The position numbers and the translations under genes are program-made. Positions 23,541 to 33,252 of a stretch of 64,000 nt of DNA are shown piece by piece; position 1 is the first letter of the stretch; every line of letters starts with the position of its first letter. Below the pieces are notes generated by a model. That model did no database searches. It was given only the letters and a program-made list of their open reading frames with translations, and was not told the origin of the DNA. The DNA is taken from assembly GCF_023278565.1 (NCBI RefSeq), contig NC_064673.1, positions 3,906,001 to 3,970,000 of the forward strand, written 5' to 3'. The DNA comes from Colletotrichum lupini (lineage: Eukaryota; Ascomycota; Sordariomycetes; Glomerellales; Glomerellaceae).

Positions 23541-25330
23541 TAAAAAATAATTAATTTAAGTTATGCTTAGAAAAACTTAATACTTAAAAATAAATAATAA
23601 ATAAAACTTAGAATATAGCCTAGAGGCTTAAAATAAATAAAATAAAAACCTCTTATAGCCTAAAAGCCTAAACTCTTAAAATAACTTTATTTTATAAAGT
23701 ATACGTATATAAAAATAAAACCCGGGTTTATATTTACTATTTAAACTCCTAGTTTATAAAGTACGTAATTATTAAGAATATAGTATTATTAAAGAGGAGG
23801 GTTAGTATGCGTACTAAGAAACGTATTTTATATACTTTAAAGTTTATAAAACTAAGAGTAATAGGGGTAGTAAAGGGTATAAGAGCTAAAATAATTATTA
23901 AATTAATAACTTAGAGTATAAAAATAAGTAATATAATAAAAAGTTGATTATAAATAATTATAATAAATATAAAAGAGGACCGGGAATATATAAAAAAAAG
24001 TCCTCTATATAAAAGCTAATATAGTTCTTATATACTTTTTAATTATTATTTATTTAGTAAATAATACCGCAAAGCTTAGTAATATCTTATTAAAATTATA
24101 ATTAAAAGTGCGCTTTTTAATAATAAAAAAGGATAATGTACTTATAAAAAAGGGAGTATTATTTATAATAGCCTTAGTAAGGGCCTAGGCTATTAGTTAT
24201 AAAATAACTAATATATTAATATACTCCTTAGCTAAATAGTTATTAAAATAGTACGTATATTAGCTACTATTTTTTATAAAATAATAATTACTATTTTTAA
24301 AGTTAGTATATTAAAAAGCTATTTTAAAATAAAATAAGTACTAAATCTCCCGTTTTTTAAGAGCCTCTTTTTTAAGCTTTTTAAAAACTAAGTATATATT
24401 AAATAGACCTAAAATAATAAAGAGAACTATACTTATTATAAAGGGTACCTTAACTTCTTAATATTCTTTTTTACTTTTTACTACCTTTTTAAAAAGAGCT
24501 AGCTTTATATTTTTTAAATTTTAAAATAATATTAAATATAAATTCTAAAAATAATAATATATAATATACCCTTTTTAAAAAGCTTATTATTTAAATTAAT
24601 TTTATTCTTATTCTTAGGCTCCGAGTGGGGAATAAGTAAAAGCTCGGTAGAGCTTTTATTATTATTATTTACTTTATTATTACCCTTATTATAATTATTA
24701 AAAAGAGCTTTAAACTTAATAAAGTTCTTAGTATTTTAATTAATAGCTTTAATATCCTCTTAATTAAAAAAAAAAAGCTTAATAGCCGGGCCTTAATAAG
24801 AAATAAGAAATTATAAGGGAGAGTAATAACTTAGAGGGGCTTATTAATATTATTACCTATTTAAACTCTTAATAAAATATATAATATATATATAAAAAGT
24901 ATTATAAAAATTATATAAAACTTATTATTATTTTTAAATATATTAAATATTTATATTTAAAATAAAATTAATAAGTAATTTAATAATATAGGCGCGCGTA
25001 CGTAATAAATAGGGGTACTTATAGTAATTACGAAAGGTTAAAAAAAAATTTAGCTAAGTAACGCTATAAAAATTTAGATATATATAAAGCGGCTAAGTAG
25101 CCTTACTTTTAGTAATTTATATATTAAAAGTAATAAAATACGTACTATTCTAAATTAAGATTTTACTTATTTTAAATAAAGGGATATATTTATAATAAAT
25201 ATAATTAAAAAAACGTATATCCCTTATACTTTTTTTATTTATTTATATTTAACTAAATTAGGCTTTTATAAAAGTATTTAAAGATTTATTTTAAGTATAA
25301 TAGCTCTTTAGTAATAGTAATTAGGGAGTA
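23541..25330. other. Extra 3' internal region of the copia element, function unknown
   Basis: About 1.8 kb between the RNase H relic and the right LTR, equally RIP-mutated and so part of the repeated unit. Copia elements normally end shortly after RNase H. On the minus strand, 24535-24735 stays open for 67 codons in a background where stops are otherwise dense. It is rich in Asn and Lys, as expected if Asp/Glu/Gly codons were mutated. This may be a decayed antisense accessory frame or captured host sequence. Confidence 0.45.
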
Positions 25331-25507
25331 TATTATATAATAAGAATAATAATCGCACTTTATAAAGTACTCGTTACGTACTAAATTATATATCTATCTT
25401 AGATATTATATATATAGACCTTTTCTTTTTATCTATTTCTACTTTAATAATTAAGCTACTTTTACTACACTCCGTATGCCCATTGCTACGTGCCATAACT
25501 CGTGACA
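25331..25507 (+). repeat. Right LTR
   Basis: 177 bp, the partner of 17914-18090. Here the outer (3') 60 bp keep GC-rich sequence (CCGTATGCCCATTGC) while the inner end is fully RIP-mutated, the mirror image of the left LTR. Confidence 0.9.
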
Positions 25508-25512
25508 CATTG
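25508..25512. repeat. Target-site duplication CATTG, right copy
   Basis: Identical to 17909-17913 and directly abutting the right LTR end. Confidence 0.85.
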
Positions 25513-26398
25513 AGTGATACCCCTTGCTGTGGCAAGTGTGCTAAGATATTCTCGAGTACGCCACCTGATTGTTTTATTTCTGGTCTCGGAAACTTATTAG
25601 CTCTGTGTCACGTTCGGCGAAGCGTGGCACCGCACTGCTGGTTCTAGGGCTGTGGAACGAGCTAGGCTGGCTAGATCAAGTTGAGTGAGTCGACTGACTG
25701 GGCTCGCAGCGGCTTCCGTCGAATAGGAATAGCCACTTTGACAAAGGATTTAAGGTACGAGCTAAAGGCTGGGTCGCTTAAACTGATCTAGCCAAAGATG
25801 TCAAGCCGCTTGCATTCTACATTGATTTCAGAAAAGGGCTGTCAAGTGTCGTTCAGATGAATTTCTACTTTCCGATTCTCTCCAGCGAATAGGGCGGTTT
25901 ACTCAAAGACGCCATAGCAACTAGCCGATTGGCGCCAAGCTCGAAACGGCTTCAAAGACCCTCTGGCCCGAATTCTGGGTAAGCCACGATAGCTCCAGAG
26001 TGCGAGCTTCTCTGCCTGATATCCGGTGAGGGGGAAGCTTCTAAGATTGCCAAGAATGTGCCGCAATTTCCGGTCTTGGATGGAGGGCTTTGCTATGAGC
26101 CGTGAATAACATGAACGCGATGTGAGGGAAGCCCGTCGGAAGATTCTGATGCCATGGATTCGATGCGGGAGTTCGCCATCAGATATGGTGGCAAGTGATA
26201 TTTCATTCCTTGGCAATATTGTATACTTCGAATTCTCACCCTTGTCCCCAATAATCTAATCCAGAATCAAACGCCCTACGCCAATCCCCCCCGAGACTGG
26301 GAAACGCCATCCGATGCTTTTGCTACAGCAAGCGCAGTTGCATCAGATAAAAATATGGTATCCTTAAAGAAAGATGAAAAGGAAGGTGAACGAGAGTC
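25513..26398. other. Intergenic, right flank of transposon
   Basis: Base composition returns to normal directly after the LTR. The minus-strand frame at 25899-26216 has no recognisable domain. It holds the 3' UTR of the minus-strand MFS gene. Confidence 0.45.
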
Positions 26399-27907
26399 TT
26401 AAATCCGCCAAAAGTCCTTCTGTCCAACCTGCTTTATCTTCGCAAGTGCAACCAAAAGACCACCCAGCAGCATGGAAGCGCCAGCAAATAGTTGCGCATA
26501 GAGGAAATCGCCGTGATTCAGCCCAACAAGACTTCCGCCAATGGGTGGACCAGCGAGACAAGCAAAACTGACAATGGTGAAGACCATGCCGATGCGTACC
26601 CCGAGCTTTGACATGTCCGACGTGACCTCGCCCATCGATGCCGTGAAGAGCGTCTGCACTGCGTTGGCGGTGAAGGCGTATGCAATGACCCAGGCGTAGA
26701 GTCCAGCCATGGAGCTCACGGCGATCCAGGCAAAGACGTTGAGGCTACTCAAAAGCAGTGATATAACGAGTGTTCTGAGAGGTTTAATGCTCTTGTCAGC
26801 GAGGTATGGGGGCACAAGTCGACCAATTATGCCCACGGCCGACATGACGATGAGGACAGTCAAGGCTCCGCTGTCATCGAGGTTGAGCTTGTTGCGACTG
26901 AAAAGGGGGACCTGGTGAGGAAGATGTTAGTCTATCATTTCTGATGAAAATGGCAAGAGACAATCCGTGAAGATACGTACATAATAATATGCGAAGTAGA
27001 CGCCCAACAAGGCGAAGAACATGCCAACGGTGAATAAGAGGTACGGCAGTTCCTTGAAGGCTGACAGTTCGAGCAAGGGACCACCCTTGCGGGTCGCAGC
27101 TTTAGGTCGCGCAATGAGGTAGATGACGATGCTGTCAGCAAGAACCAAGAAACCCATAGTGCGAAGCGTCCACTGGATTCCCGTTCTTGGGATCATCTCA
27201 CGAGCGATGATGGTAAAGATGACGGCACCGATGGGAGCACCGCAGGAACTGATCCCGAGCGCTAGACCCCGCCTCTTTGTGAAGTATTGCGAGACCAGCC
27301 AGACGAGCGCGGTGAAGTGCATACCGTTGCCGATACCCGTGGCTATGCCTTGTGACAGCAAAAAGTGCCAGTATTTGCTGGAGAATGAGGCTCCAAAGAT
27401 GCCTCCGACTTGGAAGACGATGCCGGTGATCAAGGTAATTCTGAAGTGGCCGGCGTCGATGAGTCTGCCACTCAGGGTTCCTAGGAGGAAAAGGAGGAAT
27501 ATTTGCATCGAACCGATCCATGAGATGTCGGAGGTTGAACTGTCCGGTAAAATTTTGACGTATGAAGCCTGGAAAACACCAAAGGCAGTGATGAAACCGA
27601 AGCCGTCTAATACGAGCAGAAATGCGACGAGGACTTGGAGCCAGCCTTGGAAACCACCGTCTGGCCCGTCAAGAACGGGAGGAACTAGTTCAGCCTTTTC
27701 TTCGTCTGCCTGTAGTGATCGTTGTTGGCCTTCGGAAAGGCTCTGGCTTTGAGGTCGGACATGATGCCCGTCGTTGTTGGACATGATTCCTTGGTTGTGG
27801 TTGTAGTTTGTGGTGTGGGCGTGGTGCTCGGAAGGTGCCAGTTGATGGTGCTCATCGTATGGCACGCTTTGGACGATGGGAAGAGTTGGGAGATCTTTCT
27901 CCATCAT
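26399..27907 (-). CDS. MFS monocarboxylate-type transporter (MCT/MCH-like)
   Basis: A 12-TM membrane transporter of the fungal monocarboxylate porter group, 479 residues. Exons 27907-26981 and 26911-26399; the 69-nt intron (GTACGT...CACCAG) joins in phase 0 at YFAYYYVPLFSRNKLN. A His/Gln-rich hydrophilic N-terminus of about 85 residues precedes DGGFQGWLQVLVAFLL, the usual DGGxGW entry into helix 1 of this family. A second landmark is SQYFTKRRGLALGISSCGAPIGAVIF, and the second half carries GRLVPPYLADK. Two Met codons start the frame; the first was taken. It is transcribed divergently from the isocyanide synthase at 29175 across a 1.27-kb shared promoter and may export that enzyme's product or import its precursor. 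Homologues are also riboflavin or carboxylate carriers, so the substrate is open. Confidence 0.9.
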
Positions 27908-29174
27908 GGCGACCCGAAATGTGAGCAACTTGAAGCTAGTTGGTCCAGTAAAGTTACCGAAGAATGGGAAGCAATTCGAGGAATGAATGCCAAACTTTCG
28001 ATTGTGGATCAACTAGAACAGAAAACGAGGGGTTATCATGTCGACAAAAGGAAATCGAGATGCTCAAGACGCAGAATGCTATACCGAGCCATTGGTTCTT
28101 TTACGGCAAATCGAAAATAGCTACCCAAAGTCTCCGGATACGGCATGTAATTGAGTTTACCAGACCAGCGCCTCGCTCACGGCGCCGGCGATACCAGCTC
28201 AGCCTGGCTGACTAGGACACACAACAGAGATGACCGGAATGCGACGGGCGAACCAACAAGTTCAAGACACATTTGGTGATGGATCATTTTCCCAGCTTCC
28301 CGAACCTAAAATCGGATGGGCTTAGCACGAGCACTTAGGCCAGGACTAATCCAGACGTGTCAATCCATTGGCTGACCTGCTCTGGGACTAGTAGCCGACA
28401 GCCAAGTCAAGCCTCTTCAGCCAAACGACACGGTTAGGGCTAGGTTGTGTTACGTTCCAAAAGCCTCCAAACGTGGGAGGGCCTCCACAAGATTCATGGA
28501 TACCACCAAGTTCCCATCTGCTCTTGGCAATCATGAAAATCAGGGGACGCACGCGCGAGCAGTGGGTAAAGCTAAGGATTCGTGCCCATCATGCCGGTAT
28601 AGCCGGTGTTGACCTAGTCTCATCGCCGACACGAGGTAAGACAATGCCTTTTGCCTCCAGCCTGGGACCATCAGGTGTGCTTATTTTGAGTCAAGTCAGG
28701 TAAAGGTAGTTAGACCATTGAGAAAGGCAACGCGTACCCTCGGCCGCTCTGCAGGTGCATGCAGACACGGCCACTCCCATGTAACGATGCATATCCATGG
28801 CCAGACTCCAGCCTTGGCTTGTGGTAGCTCAGCCTAGACGCCACGGTGCACTGCGATTCAAGCCCGGGCTTCGAGAATGGGAAAGTTTCCGAGTAGCGTC
28901 CTGAATGCATGCGGAATACTACGAGATATCCAGATGGCATTCTCTGAGGAGGTCCCTACCTATTCCAGGTTAAAGTGAATCTCAAGTATAAGAAGAATCT
29001 CCAAGACCAGCCATGGTTGATATCGATTATCTACAACCCAGATCATCCTCTTCCTCTAATACGATAAAACAACATTTCCTTTCTTCCTTCTTAAGTTCAT
29101 TGCCATCGTCTTCCGGTATTCACTTTCCCTATCTCTTCTCGATTCCTTCTCCCATACCTAAGCAAATTATCAAA
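27908..29174. promoter_or_regulatory. Shared divergent promoter region (MFS / isocyanide synthase)
   Basis: 1267 bases between two divergent starts with no supportable gene. The 160 bases before the isocyanide synthase ATG are CT-rich, typical of fungal 5' leaders. A TGAGCAA at 27922-27928 (minus: TTGCTCA) is close to the copper-responsive Mac1 element but lies in the transporter leader, so it is weak evidence. Confidence 0.5.
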
Positions 29175-30919
29175 ATGGCCATCTCCGCAGTAGACCCCGT
29201 CCCCGTGTCTCCCACGGACGCCAAGAAGCCGGCAGCCTCCACCGGAAAACTCATGGCGAGACCGGTTCTCCAGCTCCGTGCTCCGACCTACAGACGCCCG
29301 AGTCTTGGCTCGGAGCTCAAGAGCCCCCTCAGCTCCATCTCTCCCCTCAGTGTCTCAGACTTAAGAAGCCCCCTCAGCCCTCTCAGGCAGATGCGTGTCG
29401 AGTTCTCCGACCTTGAAATCGGTTCTCCCATTGACCCCGTCGACCTGCAGCCTCCTGAACAGACGTTGAGGAGCCCTGTCAGCGCAACGAAAAGTCCCTT
29501 CAGTGCTTTCCATAGCCCTTTGAGAAATGCCAGCATCGATGCTGTCATCGACGATGTCGTTGAAGGAGGTGAGCTACATCCATCATTGTTGCTTCGAGAG
29601 CCATCCAACTAACACCCTGGATGTAGATGCCCCTACCATCACAGAGACACTTCCCACACCTCCCCTCGAGCAGTCTTCTGAGCAAGTCGCTCACAAGATT
29701 CTGGACGTTCTCCAAGCATTCGGAAGACACATCATCCCCGAGGGCCAGGAGAACCACGAGTGGCTTGGACGCAAGATGTTCCACGGCCGTGTTGAGGAGT
29801 ACGTCAAGAAGGGAGAGTCAGTCAAGATGATCATCCCTGCCTTCCCATGGAAGAGCATCAACCGCACCGACAAGGTGACGGGTGTTCTCCCTGATCTTGG
29901 AGAGGACCTGGCCCTTGCAAGACTCAACGACCTCTGCGTTGAGATTGGCAAGGTCTATACCCACGGTGCCGAGGTTCACATTGCCACTGATGGTTTGGTC
30001 TTCAACGGTAAGCCCTTCCCTTCCTGGATAGCCATACTTGTGTGTCCGATATCTAACTCGCCGATTAGACGTCGTCGGCATCTCAGACGACGAGACCTGG
30101 GAGTACGGCGCCACTCTCATGGACATGGCCGCGCAAAAGGGCTACGACGGCATCAAGCTCCTCCGCGTCATGGACTTCCTCGGCCTCACCAACGAAGACG
30201 AGCCCCTCACCAAGGAAAAGTACATGGAGCTTGTCGACGAGAGCCGCAAGACCCTCGAGGCTCAATTCGGCGACCCGGACCAGGACGTCCGCGCCCTCAT
30301 GGAGACGGACAACGACACGCTCATGACCTACCGCGGCTTCATCCGCTTCCTCGAGACGGATCTTCGCGACAGTCCCGTTGCGGCCCACGCCACCTCGGGT
30401 CACAAGTACCGCAAGGTTGTCAAGGAGGTCGCGATGAAGATGATGATGCGCGCCGAGTCCTTCACCAAGATCATCCTTGCCACCTGCCCCGACCACGTCC
30501 GCCTCTCCATCCACCCCTCCAGCGGCGCCGTCAAGCTCTCCATGCCGCTGCTGGTCGAGAAGCACAACCCCGACGGCTTCCCCCGTACCCCCTGGCACAG
30601 CTCCATCGCCGTCTCCCTAGACGGCGGGTACCGTTCTCTGCACGCCAAGGACGTCCGCGACACGCACGACTTGGTCACGAGAGACGGCCGTCCTTGGTGC
30701 TTCCGTGAGAAGTCTGAGCTCTTTGAGCTCGGCGAGGATGTCGAGATTGAGCACCTTTACCCCACTGGGATCGAGGTGCGCCCTCGCGAGGAGAAGAATG
30801 GTGAGGTCAAGCTCGACGAGGCAGCCCGCGAGAAGCTGGTGAAGCTTGCTCAGCTTCAGCCTGTAACCGTTGTCGGCTTTGAGAATGCGCCCGAGTTTGT
30901 CCTCGCGGGCCAGGAGTAG
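29175..30919 (+). CDS. DIT1/PvcA-family isocyanide synthase
   Basis: Enzyme of the pyoverdine/dityrosine biosynthesis family, which converts an amino acid (often Tyr, Trp or Val) to an isonitrile, or in yeast Dit1 to the spore-wall dityrosine precursor. Exons 29175-29568, 29627-30007 and 30069-30919 encode 541 residues; introns are 58 and 61 nt, each splitting an Asp codon. Core signatures: FPWKSIN (204-210), LPDLGEDLAL (219-228), DGLVFND (253-259), then TPWHSSIAVSLDGGYRSLHAKD and GRPWCFREKSELF near the C-terminus. It is stand-alone, with no fused TauD dioxygenase, NRPS or transferase domain. About 130 N-terminal residues are Ser/Pro-rich (repeated SPLS) and outside the domain. ATG 29175 has a strong context (AAAATGG); an in-frame ATG at 29013 would add 54 residues from a CT-rich leader and is less likely. 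The divergent neighbour is an MFS transporter. Confidence 0.92.
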
Positions 30920-31393
30920 ACATAGTACCCGGTCTCAGTCTAGCATTTAGAGGAGGATCGGCGGTTTGCTTTGCTAGGGCATCATCAACGGCATCATCGT
31001 GTAAAAGAGGTGGCAGGAGAATATGATTGTACGCAGGAAAAGGTAGCTTGATAGGCGCCGATTGCTGCCAGGTCACACGGAGTCAGGCGTTTTGCAGTTG
31101 CTTTTCTCCCTCCTTTACAACGCCGCAAAGGCAACCAAATTATAATACATCAACATTCTTCAAACTTGTGTTGCGGAGAGGAACTTACTATGCGCGATTC
31201 CATCAATTGTTTGGTTAAGATTATGGTGGGTTGCGGTGGCTCAGTTCTCGGGGTAGTCTCCTCAAGAGTCGGCGGGGTGGATTTCTCGGGGTCCGCACAT
31301 TTGATCTACTCGATTCATACGATGAGAGCAGATGTCAAGAGCCCGGATGATTCTGCACTGAGCAGCTGGTCTTCTATTTGTCAAGTTGGTATT
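30920..31393. other. Intergenic, convergent 3' ends
   Basis: Between the isocyanide synthase and the minus-strand dihydroorotate dehydrogenase. Only 3' UTR sequence is expected; nothing else is visible. Confidence 0.5.
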
Positions 31394-32887
31394 CTACGCC
31401 TGGTCCTTAATCTCCCGTTTTATCTTTGTAATTGTTCCCGGTCCGCCGTACGTCAAGCCAGTGTACACCATGGCCACGCTGGCGCCAGCATTGAGGATCT
31501 TGAGCGCCTGCTCTCCATTTGTAATGCCGCCTGTCGCGAAGATGACCTTTCTCGGTGTATCCTTGCCCTCGATCAGATCGTGAAGCTTGCCGGAGAGGGA
31601 GCCGTCAACATCAGGAATAGCAGCCGCCTCCTCGGCCGAGCCGGTCTGGAGGGTCTGGGCATCGAGCTTCTTGCGATATCTTCCGACCAGATCCAGGGTT
31701 CTGCTGTACATGGCGGGTCCCGAGTAACCACCCGTCTCCTGCAGCGCCTTCTGCTCCTTGACAGTAAGCTTGACGCCTTGGGGAACGATGCCTGTGCGAC
31801 GGTTGGTGGTGTTGCCCACGATGACACCGTCGACACCGCTGCTGCAGACAGCCTGGACGATACCCTCAATCTGGGCATCCTCCTCCTCGTCAGGAGAGAC
31901 CTTGACCATGACCTTGGGGGCAACCTTGCGGTCGACCTTGCGAGCCTCCTGAACCACGGCGCTCAACAGCCTCGTCAGAGGCTCGGTGGCCTGCAAGTCG
32001 CGGAGACCAGGGGTGTTTGGGCTGCTCACGTTGACCACCAGGATATCGGCATACCTAGCAAGACGTTGCACGCAGTAAACGTAGTCCTGAGCAACGGCAT
32101 TGACATCCTTTTGGTCCGTCTCCTTGTTCTTGGCAATCTGCACAGCCAGCAATCTGCCGGGAAGCAAACTGCCAGCAGGGACACCAGCCTCGCCGTCCAG
32201 AACCTCCTGCTCCGTCGCGCCAACCTTGCGAGCGAACTTGCGCACGCGCTCCCTCAGTGTGATGGCCATGCTGTCGGCACCCCGCGAGTTGAGACCGTAT
32301 CGATTGATCATGCCGTCGAGACTGGGAACGCGGAAGACACGCGGGCGAGGGTTGCCGTCCTGCGGGCGGGGCGTGCAGCCACCAACCTCAACGATGCCGG
32401 CACCGAGGGCGAAGAGGGCGTCAGGAATGTCGGCGTGCTTGTCGAGACCGGCGCTGATACCGATGGGGTTGGACAGTTTCATTCCGTAGACTTCCGTCGC
32501 CAGAGCAGGGTGTTCGGCGAGGGTTCTATCGCGTTCGCGGATGTGTAGGCCGAGATCGTAGAGAGTTTTCATCATGCCAGTGCCGGCGTGGTGAGCGTCT
32601 TCGGCGTCGCTCCATGCAAAGCGCATCAACATGGGTGACAATGCGTGGATGGAGGCCCTCGTATCGGTTACATAGAGATAGGAGACGTAGAGGGAACCGA
32701 CGAGGGCAACGCTGTACAGGCCAGTCTTCAGACCCGAACCGGCCTGGGATTCCGTCGAGGAGCCGGTGCCAGTAGAAGCATGACGTCGGGGGATGTTGCT
32801 AGGGAGTCTGGAGCGGACGGTGGTAGGATTTCTGGCGGATCGGAGGGCGGACTGCACGCGGCAGGATCGCAGGCAGATGGACGCCAT
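31394..32887 (-). CDS. Dihydroorotate dehydrogenase (quinone), class 2, mitochondrial
   Basis: Inner-membrane flavoenzyme oxidising dihydroorotate to orotate with ubiquinone, the fourth step of pyrimidine synthesis. Single exon, 497 residues. An Arg/Ser-rich mitochondrial presequence (about 1-40) is followed by one transmembrane segment (about 53-72, GLKTGLYSVALVGSLYVSYLY) and the helical quinone cap. The barrel holds NPIGISAGLDK (FMN site), RYGLNSRGAD, and NVSSPNTPGLR (286-296) carrying the class-2 catalytic Ser. The end FATGGITNGEQALKILNAGASVAMVYTGLTYGGPG binds the FMN phosphate. The length is slightly above usual because of a polar insert before PDVDGSLSGKL. The true ATG is at 32887; upstream in-frame codons lack ATG. 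Orthologue of fungal PYR4/URA9-type genes. Confidence 0.95.
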   Translation of the reverse strand: MASICLRSCRVQSALRSARNPTTVRSRLPSNIPRRHASTGTGSSTESQAGSGLKTGLYSVALVGSLYVSYLYVTDTRASIHALSPMLMRFAWSDAEDAHHAGTGMMKTLYDLGLHIRERDRTLAEHPALATEVYGMKLSNPIGISAGLDKHADIPDALFALGAGIVEVGGCTPRPQDGNPRPRVFRVPSLDGMINRYGLNSRGADSMAITLRERVRKFARKVGATEQEVLDGEAGVPAGSLLPGRLLAVQIAKNKETDQKDVNAVAQDYVYCVQRLARYADILVVNVSSPNTPGLRDLQATEPLTRLLSAVVQEARKVDRKVAPKVMVKVSPDEEEDAQIEGIVQAVCSSGVDGVIVGNTTNRRTGIVPQGVKLTVKEQKALQETGGYSGPAMYSRTLDLVGRYRKKLDAQTLQTGSAEEAAAIPDVDGSLSGKLHDLIEGKDTPRKVIFATGGITNGEQALKILNAGASVAMVYTGLTYGGPGTITKIKREIKDQA

Positions 32888-33252
32888 TGCAGAGAAGAGT
32901 TGCCGGTCCTGGCCAGCACTCAATGGCTCAGGGTTGGGTAGGTTTTGAGGGTTGTGATCTGGACGAGGTCAAGGGCCCGAAGGCGGAATGGGCGCGAAGT
33001 TTGGGGTGCACATTTGGCGTCGCTCTAGCACGGAAGGTACAGTGTCAGTACAGTGTCGGCTAACACGGTACAAAGTCTAAGGTATTTTTTTCTAAGAATA
33101 AAATCGTATCAGATCATGACGTTCTCCATGTCTGTATGGTCCGTCTCCGTCTAGCCCAACGCCGTCCCGATGCACTACAAAAGAAAATGATGCTGCCAAA
33201 GAATGTCTAGGATATCTATGCTTTCCGCTCCTCTCTTCTACGTCGTCAAAGT
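32888..33252. other. Intergenic
   Basis: Promoter of the dihydroorotate dehydrogenase gene and 3' UTR of the Mpv17 gene, both on the minus strand. No further element seen. Confidence 0.5.

Larger units (their letters stand above)
17914..25507 (+). mobile_element. RIP-inactivated Ty1/copia LTR retrotransposon, full length
   Basis: A 7594-bp element with 177-bp LTRs, TG...CA termini (TGTTACG / CGTGACA) and 5-bp target duplications. Internal DNA is extremely AT-rich, and CA and TG dinucleotides are almost gone, the fingerprint of repeat-induced CpA-to-TpA mutation. Despite many stops, plus-strand frames keep the order integrase C-terminal region (about 20.45-21.1 kb), reverse transcriptase (about 21.9-22.85 kb) and RNase H (about 22.85-23.54 kb). 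Integrase before reverse transcriptase defines Ty1/copia (Ty3 elements have the reverse). Gag and protease should lie at 18.1-20.2 kb but are unrecognisable. About 1.8 kb between RNase H and the right LTR has no counterpart in standard copia elements. No intact coding capacity remains. Integrity of both LTRs and duplications indicates one insertion, not nested fragments. Confidence 0.9.

Noticed and set aside
18091..25330. Non-transposon AT isochore or centromere-like DNA
   Set aside because: Exact LTRs, target duplication and copia pol patterns explain the block as one mutated element.
27922..27928. Copper-responsive (Mac1-like) element before the MFS gene
   Set aside because: Only a 7-base match, 15 bases from the transporter ATG and so within its leader; expected by chance.
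28850..28872. tRNA-like B box (GATTCAAGCCC)
   Set aside because: No matching A box, anticodon arm or acceptor stem could be built around it.
29013..29174. Upstream in-frame ATG of the isocyanide synthase
   Set aside because: It would add 54 residues encoded by a CT-rich stretch that looks like a normal fungal 5' leader; the ATG at 29175 has the better context. Not excluded by sequence alone.
30083..30598. 171-codon minus-strand frame within the isocyanide synthase gene
   Set aside because: Antisense shadow of exon 3, Gly/Val/Glu-rich low complexity, no ATG-supported start or domain.
31166..32548. 460-codon plus-strand open frame
   Set aside because: It lies fully antisense to the dihydroorotate dehydrogenase gene, whose domains are unmistakable; the frame is the codon-bias shadow typical of GC-rich third positions and has no domain.
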